Positions 31,196 through 40,292 are shown, numbered from the stretch's first letter. The stretch: 64,000 bases of DNA from Myxococcales bacterium UBA1660 (GCA_002320815.1 DCLA01000072.1:62001-126000), one strand, 5' to 3'. A program made the numbers and translations. The notes: generated by a model from the sequence alone, not told the origin.

Positions 31196-34081
31196 GTGGG
31201 CTCCGAGTACGAAGCGCTCCTCACCGGGTCGGTCCGGCCCGATCCATCGAGCCTGACGGACCCCCGGGCGCTGCTCTGCCGCGCCCTGGCCGCGACCCGG
31301 GCGGGGCGCTTCACCGTGGCCCGGGCGGCCCTCGATCGGGCGCTGGAGCGCGGCGGGTCGAACGGCGCGGTACGCCTCGTCGCCGCCCAGCTCCTCTACG
31401 TGACCCGGGACCACGGGCGCGCGCTGGCGATGCTGCGCGAGCTGGGTCGCACGCCGGGCAGTCTCGGGGACCGCGCGCGGCGCGAGGCCATCGACCGCGC
31501 CTGGCCCCTGGGGTGGGCCGCCGACGTCCGGGAGCTGCTCGACGAGGCCATGGCCCAGAACCCGGGGAACCTCCGCTGGTTCGTCGAGTCGGCCCGGGTC
31601 CACGCGCGGGCGCGCGCCTGGGAGCCCGCCCGTCGCGCGCTGGAAGCGGCGGTGGCCATCGAGGACGGCTCCGCGACCCTGTGGATGGAGCTGGCCGGGG
31701 TGGCGGCGGAGGCCGGCCACCGAGCGCGAGCGCTGGAAGCGGCGGAGCGCGCGATCGCGCTCGGCCGCGGTCTTCCGGTCCTCCTCGAGGGGGCCCGGGT
31801 GGCGGTGCTGGCCGGGGATCTGGAGCGCGCCAAGGGCTTGCTCCACCGAGCGCGGAGCGAGGACCCGGCCGACGGGCGGGCGCTCCGAGAGTTGGCCGAG
31901 TTGGCTCTGTGGCGGGCCGACGGCGCGGCCGCGCTCCGGTGGGTGGAGCTCCTGGAGGGACCCGAAGGCTTCGCCAGCGAAGAGGAAGCCCGGGACGCGG
32001 AGCGGATCCGGGCCACCGTGCATCTGCTGGCCGGGCGCCACGCGGAGGCCCTCGCGCTGGTGGAGGGACCCGGCGGCGACTACCGCCGCCCCATGGTCCG
32101 GGCCGAGGCCCTGTGGCGCCTGGGGCGGACCGACGAAGCCCACGAGGCCCTCACCCAGGCGAGCATGACCGCCCCGGGCTTCCTGCCCACCGCGTGGCTC
32201 CTGCGGCTCCGCTCGCTCTTCGTGGTCGACGTGCGCTTCAAGCGCATGCCCACCGACCGCTTCACCGAAGTGCGCGAGCTCCTCGCGGGGCTGGTCGACG
32301 ACGCCGACGCCATCCTGGCCAGCGACGACTGGGACGCGGTCCGCGACACCCTGGACACAGCGCTGGAGCGCCTCGCCGGGAACCGCTCGATCACCCCCAC
32401 CCGCTGGCAGGACGGCGAGCTCTCCCGGCTGCCGCCGATCACCGGCGAACGCTTCGCCGCGCGGCGCGCGCTGGAGAGCATCCGCTCGGTCGCGCCGGAC
32501 GAGGCGCTGGCGCGGCTCGCGGAGGTCGGCGCGCGCTTCCCCGGGTCGGCGCTGGTGGAGGCCCACCACGGGGAGCTCCTGCTCTGGCTGCGCCGCTACG
32601 ACGAAGCCCGGGCGACCCTGGAGCAGAGCATCGCCACCACCGCGCGCACTCGCTGGCCCTACATCGGGCTCTCCGCGCTGGACCTGGTGGAGGGCGATCC
32701 CGAGGCCTGCCTGGAGACCAACGCCCGCGGCATCCGCGCCATGGACGACACCGTGGGCGCGGCGGTCTACGTGCACCGCGGCGAGGCGTACTACCGGCTG
32801 GGCCGGCTGGCCGAAGCCCGCGCCGACCTGGAAGAGGCTCTGCGGATCCATCCCTCGCGGGTCACCGCGCGCATCTTGCTCATCCTCGTCCGGGACGCGG
32901 CCGGCGACCGCGCGGGCGCCGAGGCGCTCTGGGCCGAGCTGAACCAGCAGGCCATCGGGCTGCTCTCGGACGCCGCCGCGGCGCGCGGCGTGGTGCTCTT
33001 CGACGGGCCCCAGCTCCCGCCGCTGTCCCGGGCCCGACCGGTCCTCGAGGAAGCCATGCGGCTCTTCGGGGCCAACCGATCCTCCACGCTGATGATCTAC
33101 TTCGCTGGCGAGCGGCTGCGCTTCGCGCCCCACTGGCCCCACGCGGGCCGCCTGCCGCACGACGGCGATGGGGACGACCTGGACCGCACCGAGGCCACCC
33201 TGCGTTCGATGTTGCGCCTCGGGGGGCGGCGAGCGCCGGTGGTCGCGGCCCCGACCGCGCCGGAGCCGGTGGACGACCTCACCCGGGAGCTGCGCGACCA
33301 CGGGCACCTCACCTTGTGCGGCGCGGTGCCGGCGGCGCTCTGCGAACGGATCCGGCGGAGCACGCTGCGCCGCCTGCGGGTGGCGCCCGAGAAGGTCCTC
33401 AAGGAGTTCGACGCCGCCCGCGATGCCGACGCCGCGCGCGCGTTCGACCCGGCGGATCCGGCGACCTTCTGGCGGCAGCGCATCGACGTCTACGGCGACG
33501 CGAGCATCGATCTGGCCACCGAGCTGCCCGCGGTGTGGGCGGCGGTCACCGCGGCCCTCGGCGGCGCGGAGCGGGTGGCCACGTCGCGCATCGGCGAGAA
33601 CGTGATCCTCAACCTGGTCCCCGCGCCCCAATGGACCGACGAGCTCCCCGGGCCCGGCTTCGAAGGGTGGCACGTGGACGACCCGCCCGAGCGGGCGCGC
33701 CTCGACTCCTGGCGGAACGGGCTGGTGGGGCTGCTGCTCCTGGACGACGTGGCGCCGGGCGCGGGGGCCACCTACCTGGCCGCGGACTCGGTGCCCGTGG
33801 TGGCCCGAGCCCTCGCCGCGCGGCCGGAGGGCGTGGACCTCACCGGCTTCGACATCGGCGCCGAGTGGAGCCGCAGCTGCACCCGCTTCGTGGAGCTCCA
33901 CGGGGCCGCGGGGGACGTCTTCCTCCTGCACCCGCTGGCCCTCCACAGCGCCAGCCCCAACCCCAGCGGCAAGGTGCGCTGGCTGTCGAACCCCATGTTC
34001 TACGTCCGCGAGCCCCTGGACTTCGTGCATCCGCGCTCGCCGGTGGAGCAGGTGGTGGCGGAAGTCCTGGGCGCCGGCTGA
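31196..34081 (+). CDS. TPR protein fused to a PhyH/2OG-type oxygenase domain
   Basis: 961 residues from GTG 31196 (GGAGG seven bases upstream). About the first 620 residues are TPR-like helical repeats (RAGRFTVARAALDRALERG, AEAGHRARALEAAERAIALG, YRLGRLAEARADLEEALRIH). The last 260 contain an Fe(II)/2OG oxygenase: GWHVDDP (H826, D828) and LHPLALHSASPNPSGKVRW (H917, with an Arg some ten residues on), similar to phytanoyl-CoA hydroxylase-like enzymes. TPRs would select a protein substrate. It lies 45 bp after the caspase-like gene on the same strand. It ends at a hairpin with a convergent operon. Confidence 0.8.
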   Translation: MGSEYEALLTGSVRPDPSSLTDPRALLCRALAATRAGRFTVARAALDRALERGGSNGAVRLVAAQLLYVTRDHGRALAMLRELGRTPGSLGDRARREAIDRAWPLGWAADVRELLDEAMAQNPGNLRWFVESARVHARARAWEPARRALEAAVAIEDGSATLWMELAGVAAEAGHRARALEAAERAIALGRGLPVLLEGARVAVLAGDLERAKGLLHRARSEDPADGRALRELAELALWRADGAAALRWVELLEGPEGFASEEEARDAERIRATVHLLAGRHAEALALVEGPGGDYRRPMVRAEALWRLGRTDEAHEALTQASMTAPGFLPTAWLLRLRSLFVVDVRFKRMPTDRFTEVRELLAGLVDDADAILASDDWDAVRDTLDTALERLAGNRSITPTRWQDGELSRLPPITGERFAARRALESIRSVAPDEALARLAEVGARFPGSALVEAHHGELLLWLRRYDEARATLEQSIATTARTRWPYIGLSALDLVEGDPEACLETNARGIRAMDDTVGAAVYVHRGEAYYRLGRLAEARADLEEALRIHPSRVTARILLILVRDAAGDRAGAEALWAELNQQAIGLLSDAAAARGVVLFDGPQLPPLSRARPVLEEAMRLFGANRSSTLMIYFAGERLRFAPHWPHAGRLPHDGDGDDLDRTEATLRSMLRLGGRRAPVVAAPTAPEPVDDLTRELRDHGHLTLCGAVPAALCERIRRSTLRRLRVAPEKVLKEFDAARDADAARAFDPADPATFWRQRIDVYGDASIDLATELPAVWAAVTAALGGAERVATSRIGENVILNLVPAPQWTDELPGPGFEGWHVDDPPERARLDSWRNGLVGLLLLDDVAPGAGATYLAADSVPVVARALAARPEGVDLTGFDIGAEWSRSCTRFVELHGAAGDVFLLHPLALHSASPNPSGKVRWLSNPMFYVREPLDFVHPRSPVEQVVAEVLGAG

Positions 34082-34099
34082 ACGCGAAGGCGGCGATCA

Positions 34100-34118
34100 C
34101 CGCGCGCCTGGCGCGCGG
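34100..34118. terminator. Bidirectional hairpin
   Basis: CCGCGCG and CGCGCGG pair around CCTGG, between the oxygenase stop at 34081 and the convergent heme-protein stop at 34120. Confidence 0.5.
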
Positions 34119-34119
34119 C

Positions 34120-34815
34120 TCACTCGCAGTCGAGCGCGGCCCAGACCACGCCGCGCAGGTCGCCCTCGGCGAACCCGGTGGCCCGATCCTCCGGGTAGCG
34201 CTCGTCGAGGTTCGCTTGCACCGGCGGGGGCACCTCGGCGCCGTGGCAGGTCAGGCAGAGTCCGCCGGTGGGGAGCGGCGCTACCGCGTGGGCCTCGCCG
34301 TCGACGCGCTCGCTCCAGGGCGCGAAGGCGCCGTCCACCCGGTGCGGCTCGGCGAGGTAGCGACGGGCCCACTCGGGCGCCGCCGCGTTCGCCGGGTTCC
34401 GCAGCCCTTCGCTGGTCCGGCCGATGCGTGCGCCCGTCTCCTCGGCGACCCGCGCCCGGATCGCCTCGGCCTCGTCGGCGCAGACGGTGACCGCCGCGTC
34501 GGGGCCCTCGCGCATCGCCGCCATCAGCCGGGTCTTCAGCGCCCGCTTCAGCTCGTCGGTCGCGGCCAGGGCCCGCTCCGCGCAGGGCTCGGGCTCGCCC
34601 GCCGCGGTGGCCCCCCGGTTCGCTGAGGTCTCCGTCGCTTCCCGCGCCGCTTCGCGCTCCGCGCTCCCTCGCGCGGGACTCTCTCGCGCCGCCGTGCCGC
34701 CGGCGTCGTCCGCGCCCTCGTCGCATCCCACGACCCCGATGGCCGCCGAGGCGGCCAGGGCAGCCAGGGCAGCCAGCCCGCTCGCCCGGCGGACCCGACT
34801 GGCCGCCGCGCTCAA
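34120..34815 (-). CDS. DUF3365-like heme-binding lipoprotein
   Basis: 231 residues from a TTG (34813-34815) whose last base overlaps the upstream stop (TTGA). The signal region (SGLAALAALAASAAIGVVGC) ends in a lipobox-type VVGC, then an Arg/Glu/Ser-rich linker. The domain EPCAERALAATDELKRALKT to RVDGEAHAVAPLPTGGLCLT holds a CxxCH heme site CLTCH (187-191) and the conserved AVTVCADEAEAI and EGLRNPANAAAPEWAR. This matches the Tll0287-like DUF3365 family. It is the last gene of the operon after the sulfite oxidase-cytochrome fusion, so it may pass electrons on from it. Confidence 0.82.
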   Translation of the reverse strand: MSAAASRVRRASGLAALAALAASAAIGVVGCDEGADDAGGTAARESPARGSAEREAAREATETSANRGATAAGEPEPCAERALAATDELKRALKTRLMAAMREGPDAAVTVCADEAEAIRARVAEETGARIGRTSEGLRNPANAAAPEWARRYLAEPHRVDGAFAPWSERVDGEAHAVAPLPTGGLCLTCHGAEVPPPVQANLDERYPEDRATGFAEGDLRGVVWAALDCE

Positions 34816-36374
34816 GGCGCGACCACCTTCCGGACATAGGCGGCGATCTGCTGGATCTGCTCCGGCGTCAGTCGGTCTCCGTACGCCGGCATCGCGCCCA
34901 CCCCGTTGGTGATCGCCGTGGCGATGCGCTCTTCGCTGGGAGCCAGGGCGTTCAGGTTGGGGCCCACCGAGCCGGTGGTCGCCGCCTCGGAGAGCGTGTG
35001 ACAGGTGCCGCAGGCGGGCGCGGCGTCGGCCGTGAAGAGCGCGCGGCCGGCCTGCTCGCCCTCGCTGAGCTCCAGGCTCCCCGGCTCTGGCCCCTGAGCG
35101 ATGCCCAGGCCCGCGGCCTCTTCCTCTTCGAGGATCACCGGCCCCTCGACCACCGCGAAGGTGACCGCCAGGTCCCGCCACCCGTTGTGTCCGTAGCCGC
35201 GGTGGTTCTCCACCCGCAGCTCCGGCTGCACCGCGCCCTCCTGGTCGGTGGCGCGGCTGTAGAGGGTGACCTCGCCGAGCTCGACCTCCAGGGGAACCGT
35301 GAACTGACGCCAGGCGTAGGGACCCAGGTCGGGGCCGAGGAGCTGCGCTTCGCGCCAGGTCTCGCCGTCGGTGGAGACCTCGACCTTGGCGACGCCCTTG
35401 CCGCCGGAGAAGGCCACGCCGTGGACCTGCAGCGGGCCCGCGGCCACCGGGTGCCGGCCGCTCGGGCCGTTGATCCACGACTTAACCGCCATGGTCCACA
35501 TGGACGGCTGGTCCGGGCTGCCGCTCTCGCCGATGGGCCGGAAGCGGTAGCCGGCGCGCATGATGTGGGCCCGGGTCTCCTCTTCGGTGAAGGCGAGCTT
35601 CTTCACGTACTTGATCTGATTGCACCCGTAGAAGCCGGGCACGATCAGCCGCAGCGGTCCGCCGTGGGTGATGGGGATGGGCGCCCCGTTCATCTCCCAG
35701 GCCAGGATGCAGTCGTCCAGGGCCTTGGCCTTGGGGATGGATCGCTCGACCACCACCTCGTCGCGGTCGACGTCCTCGGGGAGCTCTTCGCCGCCGGTGC
35801 TGGTCAGGAAGCGTGCCGCGTCGGCGGCGCCGCCGAGCTTCTCCACCACGGTCCGCAGGGGAACCCCGCTCCAGACCGCGCAGCCCGCGGCGCCCACGCC
35901 CCACTGGGACCCGGAGGTCTCGTGCTCGAAGAACTGCCGGCCGTTGCCGGAGCACTGGACCACCGTCGCCACGGTGGCGACGCCCCACTGCTTCAGCTCG
36001 CGCACGGTGACCGCGCGCGCCTCGCCGACGCCCTCCAGGGTGACCTCCCAGTCGTCGGGCCGGGCCACGATGGACGCGGGCGGTAGCGGGAGGTTGTTGC
36101 GGACGAAGAAGAGGCTCGCCGGGGTGACCACGCTGGTGCCGAAGCGGTCTCGGCGGGTCTCCAGGGTCAGCGGCTCCAGGCCGTGGACCTCGAAGTCGCG
36201 TGGGTCGAGGCCGTCGGGGAGCTGCTGGGCCGCCTGGGCCGCCGGCTCCGGTGTCGGAGCGGGTTCGGGCGCGGGGGTCGGCTCCTCGTCGCTCCCGCAG
36301 GCCGCCATCACCGCCGCGCTCCCCAGGAGACTCTTCCGCAAGAAGGCGCGCCGCCCTCGGTTCCGTTCACTCAT
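34812..36374 (-). CDS. Sulfite oxidase-type molybdoenzyme fused to cytochrome c
   Basis: 520 residues. Twin-arginine RRAFLRK (8-14) and lipobox AAC (C26) suggest Tat export and lipidation. Molybdopterin domain (about 55-285) has the Mo-ligand cysteine in VVQCSGNGR (C141) and GGPLRLIVPGFYGCNQIKYV. The Mo-cofactor dimerisation domain follows (WTMAVKSWINGPSGRHPVAA to ENHRGYGHNGWRD). The last 75 residues form a class I cytochrome c with CGTCH (455-459) and axial M495 in AMPAYG. It should oxidise sulfite to sulfate in the periplasm and pass electrons to the fused heme. Start overlaps the glycosidase stop (ATGA). Confidence 0.92.
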   Translation of the reverse strand: MSERNRGRRAFLRKSLLGSAAVMAACGSDEEPTPAPEPAPTPEPAAQAAQQLPDGLDPRDFEVHGLEPLTLETRRDRFGTSVVTPASLFFVRNNLPLPPASIVARPDDWEVTLEGVGEARAVTVRELKQWGVATVATVVQCSGNGRQFFEHETSGSQWGVGAAGCAVWSGVPLRTVVEKLGGAADAARFLTSTGGEELPEDVDRDEVVVERSIPKAKALDDCILAWEMNGAPIPITHGGPLRLIVPGFYGCNQIKYVKKLAFTEEETRAHIMRAGYRFRPIGESGSPDQPSMWTMAVKSWINGPSGRHPVAAGPLQVHGVAFSGGKGVAKVEVSTDGETWREAQLLGPDLGPYAWRQFTVPLEVELGEVTLYSRATDQEGAVQPELRVENHRGYGHNGWRDLAVTFAVVEGPVILEEEEAAGLGIAQGPEPGSLELSEGEQAGRALFTADAAPACGTCHTLSEAATTGSVGPNLNALAPSEERIATAITNGVGAMPAYGDRLTPEQIQQIAAYVRKVVAP

Positions 36375-37342
36375 CGATCACCCTCCATGCACCCTTCGAA
36401 GCGCGCCGCGGCCGGCTTGCCGCGGAGCGCGTAAGTCGCGTCCCGCGGACCGCCCACCCCGAACCAATTCCAGACGTAGTAGCCGGCCCCCGGCCGCGTC
36501 TCGTAGGCCTCGCAGAAAGCGCCCAGGAGCTCGGCCTGCAGCGCCTGGTCGCGCGGCGCGTCCCGGGTCTCGTCCCAGGGGTAGCGCGCGGCCTCGGCGT
36601 GAGCTGGGTAGCCCACCTCGGTCAGCAGCACCCGCCGCCCCGCGAAGGCCCGCAGCTCCTCCAGGCGCCGCGTCCACGCCGCCCGGGCGCCCTCGCTTCC
36701 GTCGACCCGGAAGTAGGCGCTCACGCCCACCGTGTCGACGGCGTCCCAGAAGGGCACCGCTCGGTAGCGGTCCCAGTTGGCCGAGTAGACCAGCTCGCCG
36801 GCGAACTCGGCGCGGACCTCCGCGGCGAGTCCGCGCCAGCGGTCCGCGTGGCGCTCGAGGTCGTTCAGCTCGCTGCCGACCACCAAGCGCGTGGCCCCCG
36901 TACGCTCGGCGAGCTGGGCCAGCTCGCCCACGTGGGCGCCGTAGACGCGGAACCACTCGTCGAGGTCGCGGGGGTCCAGCCGCCCTCGCCATTCGCCGGG
37001 CGCGCGCCGCTCGAGCCCGACGATGGGCATCAGCCCCACTCGGAGCCCCAGCGCGCGAGCCTGGTGAATGGTGCGCTCGATCGTGGCCATGCGCGGGCTG
37101 GAGCCGTCGACCAGCGCGGGCGCGTCGGCGCGTACGTCGCGCTGCATCAGGCGGTGGACCAGGAGCACGTCGCTGGCGCCGCGACCGCGCATCTCCGCGA
37201 GCATCGTGCCGTAGTCGTAGTCGGGATCGGTGGCGAAGAGGCCCAGCGACGCCCCGCGGACGTGCTGGTGCAGCGGGCGCGCCTCGTCGTCGCTCCAGGC
37301 CAGAGCGAAGACGGCGACCAGACCCACCAGCGCGACCCTCAC
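36371..37342 (-). CDS. TIM-barrel glycoside hydrolase, GH113-like
   Basis: 323 residues from a GTG (37340-37342) overlapping the upstream stop (GTGA). A short N-terminal hydrophobic stretch (VALVGLVAVFALAWS) suggests membrane anchoring or export. The barrel is read from RGASLGLFATDPDYDYGTML, VHRLMQRDVRADAPAL, then RLVVGSELNDLERH (acid/base E158) and VLLTEVGYPAHAE (nucleophile E242). The GSELN and TEVGYP spacing fits GH113 mannanase-like families. Substrate is unknown. It lies between the hydroxylase-rhodanese and sulfite oxidase genes, an odd partner for sulfur chemistry. Confidence 0.82.
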   Translation of the reverse strand: MRVALVGLVAVFALAWSDDEARPLHQHVRGASLGLFATDPDYDYGTMLAEMRGRGASDVLLVHRLMQRDVRADAPALVDGSSPRMATIERTIHQARALGLRVGLMPIVGLERRAPGEWRGRLDPRDLDEWFRVYGAHVGELAQLAERTGATRLVVGSELNDLERHADRWRGLAAEVRAEFAGELVYSANWDRYRAVPFWDAVDTVGVSAYFRVDGSEGARAAWTRRLEELRAFAGRRVLLTEVGYPAHAEAARYPWDETRDAPRDQALQAELLGAFCEAYETRPGAGYYVWNWFGVGGPRDATYALRGKPAAARFEGCMEGDR

Positions 37343-39192
37343 GGCTCCACCGGCAGGTCGAGGCGCGAGTACTCGGCCCAGGAGCCGTCGTAGTTGGCGA
37401 ACGTCGCCTCGTCGGCGCCGAGCTGGAGGAGGGCGAAGTAGACCCCGGCGCTCCGGGTGCCCGATTGGCAGTAGGTGACCACCGGCTGGCCCGGCGCGAG
37501 ATCGACGTCGGCGAACATCCCGGTGAGCTCGGTCGGCGGTCGCAGGCGATGGTCCGCGTCGACGTCGCGCACGATGGACCACCAAGGCAAGTGGCGCGCG
37601 CCAGGGATGCGTCCCGCCCGGGCCGCGCTGGACTTCTGCTGCTCGCCGGTGAACTCCTCGCGCTCCCGGGTGTCCAGGAGCACCGCCTCGTGCTCGGCCA
37701 CGAAGGCGCTCACGTCCTCCCAATGCGCCAGGCCCATCTCCGTCGGCTCCACGCTCACCGTGCCCGCCGAGACCTCCGCGCCGGGGCCTTCGGCGAGGCG
37801 GTGACCGCGGGCGATCCATTGCTGCATCCCGCCATCGAGGATCGCGATGTCCACGCCGTTGCCGCGGAGGGTCCACCAGAGCCGATGGGCCTCGGGACCC
37901 CCATCGGTGTAGGCCACCACCTTCGAGTCGTCGTGGACCCCCAGCCGCCGCAGGAGCGCCTGGAGCTCTTCCGGTGGGCGGCTCATGCCCGGGATGGGCT
38001 CGGAGCTCGAGTAGTCCCCCCGGTCCAGGGCGCGGGCCGAGGGCAGATGGCCGGCCTCGAAGCGCTCGGTGGGTCGGACGTCGAGGAGCACCAGGCCCCG
38101 GGCGCCCAGCGCGGCGGCCAGCTCGGGCACGCTGATCATCATCTCCGGGTGCTCGAACCCGTTGGCGCGCGCCTCGTCGCCGAAGTGCGCCAGGGCCGCT
38201 CGGGCGGCTTCGGGGCTGGCGGGGTAGGGGTCCATCGGCTGGCCGGGGCCGTCGGGCTGCGACGACGCCATCGACTCGCCGAGCATCGGGGTGCTGGCGC
38301 CGCCCTGCTCCGAAGGCGGCAGGTGGAGGTACCAACCGCCCACCAGCAGCGTCACCCCGAGGAGCACGCCCACGAGCACGCGGCCGCGTTGCGGCAGGAC
38401 CGCGCCCAGGGGCCACGCGGTGGCCACGAAGAAGTTCTTTGGGAAGGTCTCCACCCCGGGGAAGCCCAGCTTCTTCGGGGGCTCGTCGGGCATGTAGGCG
38501 GTGCCGAAGATCCAATCCCAGCAGCTGAAGATGATCCCGAAGTTCTTGGTGGTGGTCCGGTCGCCCTCGTAGTCGTGATGCCAGATGTGCATCCGCGGGC
38601 TGTTCAGGAGGTAGCGCAGCGGGCCCCAAGTGATCCCGAGATTGGCGTGGTTCAGGTGCCCGATCAGGGTCCCGAAGATGGCGTGGAAGAGCACCGCCTC
38701 GGTGGCGAAACCGAACCACGCCAGGGGCAGGTAGAGCACCGCCCGGTAGACCGCGACCTCGGTCCATTGGAAGCGGAAGGACACGATCCAGTCCATCTCG
38801 CCGTCTTCCACCGAGTGGTGGCATTTGTGGGTCTCCCAGAGCCAGGGGACCCGGTGCAGCAGGTTGTGCACGCACCACTGGAGGAAATCGATGGCGAAGA
38901 GGGCGACCAGGATCTGCGCCCACATCGGCCAGTCGGCGGCCGCGTTCCGATATACGGCGTCGGTCCACCCCCGGTCGGCGAACCACCCGTCGAGGGGCGG
39001 CAGGATCCAATGGGTGGCGATCCCGAAGAAGATCACGCCCAGGAAGTGGCCGTTGAAGACGAGGTGGAGCACGTCCCAGCCCAATGTCCGGCGGAGCTGC
39101 TTCTGGTCCTTGCGGTAGGGGAAGAAGCGCTCCAGCCCCGCTACGAAGACGGAGATGGCGGCCAGCGAGATGGGGTAGAGGTAGGCGCTCAT
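37339..39192 (-). CDS. Fatty-acid hydroxylase fused to tandem rhodanese domains
   Basis: 617 residues. Residues 1-260 are a membrane sterol-desaturase/fatty-acid hydroxylase with HNLLHR (H109, H113), HKCHHS (H122, H125, H126) and HIWHHDYEGD (H202, H205, H206), and membrane helices between. A further helix lies at 271-291. Residues 350-617 are two rhodanese domains. In the first the catalytic Cys position is Thr (VVAYTDGGPEAH, T429). The second has the active Cys in VVTYCQSGTRS (C575). This joins lipid hydroxylation with sulfane-sulfur transfer in one membrane protein. It is the first gene of an overlapping operon with a glycosidase, a sulfite oxidase and a heme lipoprotein. Confidence 0.92.
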   Translation of the reverse strand: MSAYLYPISLAAISVFVAGLERFFPYRKDQKQLRRTLGWDVLHLVFNGHFLGVIFFGIATHWILPPLDGWFADRGWTDAVYRNAAADWPMWAQILVALFAIDFLQWCVHNLLHRVPWLWETHKCHHSVEDGEMDWIVSFRFQWTEVAVYRAVLYLPLAWFGFATEAVLFHAIFGTLIGHLNHANLGITWGPLRYLLNSPRMHIWHHDYEGDRTTTKNFGIIFSCWDWIFGTAYMPDEPPKKLGFPGVETFPKNFFVATAWPLGAVLPQRGRVLVGVLLGVTLLVGGWYLHLPPSEQGGASTPMLGESMASSQPDGPGQPMDPYPASPEAARAALAHFGDEARANGFEHPEMMISVPELAAALGARGLVLLDVRPTERFEAGHLPSARALDRGDYSSSEPIPGMSRPPEELQALLRRLGVHDDSKVVAYTDGGPEAHRLWWTLRGNGVDIAILDGGMQQWIARGHRLAEGPGAEVSAGTVSVEPTEMGLAHWEDVSAFVAEHEAVLLDTREREEFTGEQQKSSAARAGRIPGARHLPWWSIVRDVDADHRLRPPTELTGMFADVDLAPGQPVVTYCQSGTRSAGVYFALLQLGADEATFANYDGSWAEYSRLDLPVEP

Positions 39193-39416
39193 CGGGGAGG
39201 GTGACGGGCGGGGTCGATGGCCCGAGGAACGGATGGGCTGCAAGAGGTGGACCGCGGTCCCGGGAGCGCGCGTCGCGAGAGATCCCGGGGCGCCTGCACC
39301 GCTTTGCAACGGAGGGTGCAACGAGACGCATCCACGGCCCGCAAATCCCACCGGGATCTTTGCTGTTTTCATCGCCCCGAAACAACGTCGAAATCTGGGC
39401 GAGCTAGCATCCGCCG
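39193..39416. promoter_or_regulatory. Divergent promoter region, hydroxylase-rhodanese / urease
   Basis: This 224-bp gap between two divergent operons has lower G+C near the urease side. It contains the inverted repeats TTGCA/TGCAA (39304-39308, 39317-39321) and ATCCC/GGGAT (39345-39349, 39353-39357), which could be operators. No promoter is certain. Confidence 0.4.
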
Positions 39417-40292
39417 ATGTTGACGGCCTCGGAGGTCGAAGCTCCCCTCGCGGCACCCGAGCCCGCCGCCGGACCGGTGCGTCGCTGGGCCGCCCGGCTG
39501 GACCTGGAGCTGCGCGAGCGGGCCGGGCGAACCCGCCTCGGCCGGGTGGAGCACGAGGGGCCGCTGCGGATCCAGCGGGCCTTCCACCCCGAGGACGACG
39601 GTACCGCGCACGTGGTGATCCTCCATCCGCCGGGCGGGTGCGTGGGCGGCGACGAGCTGCGCATCCGCGGCCGGGTCCGCGCTGGAGCCCGCGCGCTCCT
39701 GTCCACGCCCGGAGCGGGGAAGATCTACCGCACCAACGGGTACCGCGCGGCCCTGCACACCGAGCTCGCCGTCGAGGCGGGCGCGGCCCTGGAGCACGTG
39801 CCCCAGGAGATGGTGGTCTACGAAGGGGCCGACGCCCTGCTGCGCACCGAGGTGGAGCTGGCCCCCGGCTCCAGCTTCCTCGGCTGGGAGGTCGTCTGCC
39901 TCGGCCGCCCGGCCGCGGACGAAGGCTTCGAGCGCGGGTCCCTGCGCCTGGACTTCACCGTGCGCCTCGGCGACCGACCGGTCTTCGTCGAGCGCGGCGA
40001 CGTGGCCGGCGGCGGCGCCTTCGGTGGTGCGCGCTGGGGCCTGGGGGGCCACGCGGCCTTCGGGACGCTGGTCGCCACCGGGGACGCCACCCGTGCCGTG
40101 CGCGAGGCCCTGACCGACGCTCGCTGCGAAGCCGGCGCGACCACGCTGCGGAGCGCCGCCGGGCCGCTCACCGTGGTGCGGGCGCTGGGACCCGATGGAA
40201 CCCGGGTCCGTGCGACCCTGGAGGCCGCCCGCCACCGAATCCGCGACGCCTGGGGGCGGCCGCGCATCGATCCCGGCATCTGGAGGAGCTGA
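39417..40292 (+). CDS. ureD: Urease accessory protein UreD (UreH)
   Basis: 291 residues. Conserved parts include HVVILHPPGGCVGGDELRI, ALLSTPGAGKIYRTNG, GAALEHVPQEMVVYEGADAL and FLGWEVVCLGRPA. UreD binds the urease apoenzyme and, with UreF and UreG, delivers nickel through an internal tunnel. It is the first gene of the operon. Its stop shares one base with the ureA start (TGATG). Length is normal for the family. Confidence 0.96.
   Translation: MLTASEVEAPLAAPEPAAGPVRRWAARLDLELRERAGRTRLGRVEHEGPLRIQRAFHPEDDGTAHVVILHPPGGCVGGDELRIRGRVRAGARALLSTPGAGKIYRTNGYRAALHTELAVEAGAALEHVPQEMVVYEGADALLRTEVELAPGSSFLGWEVVCLGRPAADEGFERGSLRLDFTVRLGDRPVFVERGDVAGGGAFGGARWGLGGHAAFGTLVATGDATRAVREALTDARCEAGATTLRSAAGPLTVVRALGPDGTRVRATLEAARHRIRDAWGRPRIDPGIWRS

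Noticed and set aside
29912..34626. Long open frames on both strands through 30-34 kb
   Set aside because: Arg/Gly/Pro-rich composition and no domains; they shadow the caspase-like and TPR-oxygenase genes.
36371..39385. Single 1004-residue protein across glycosidase and hydroxylase genes
   Set aside because: Its first two thirds are an out-of-frame reading of the hydroxylase-rhodanese gene; the real glycosidase starts at the GTG overlapping that gene's stop.
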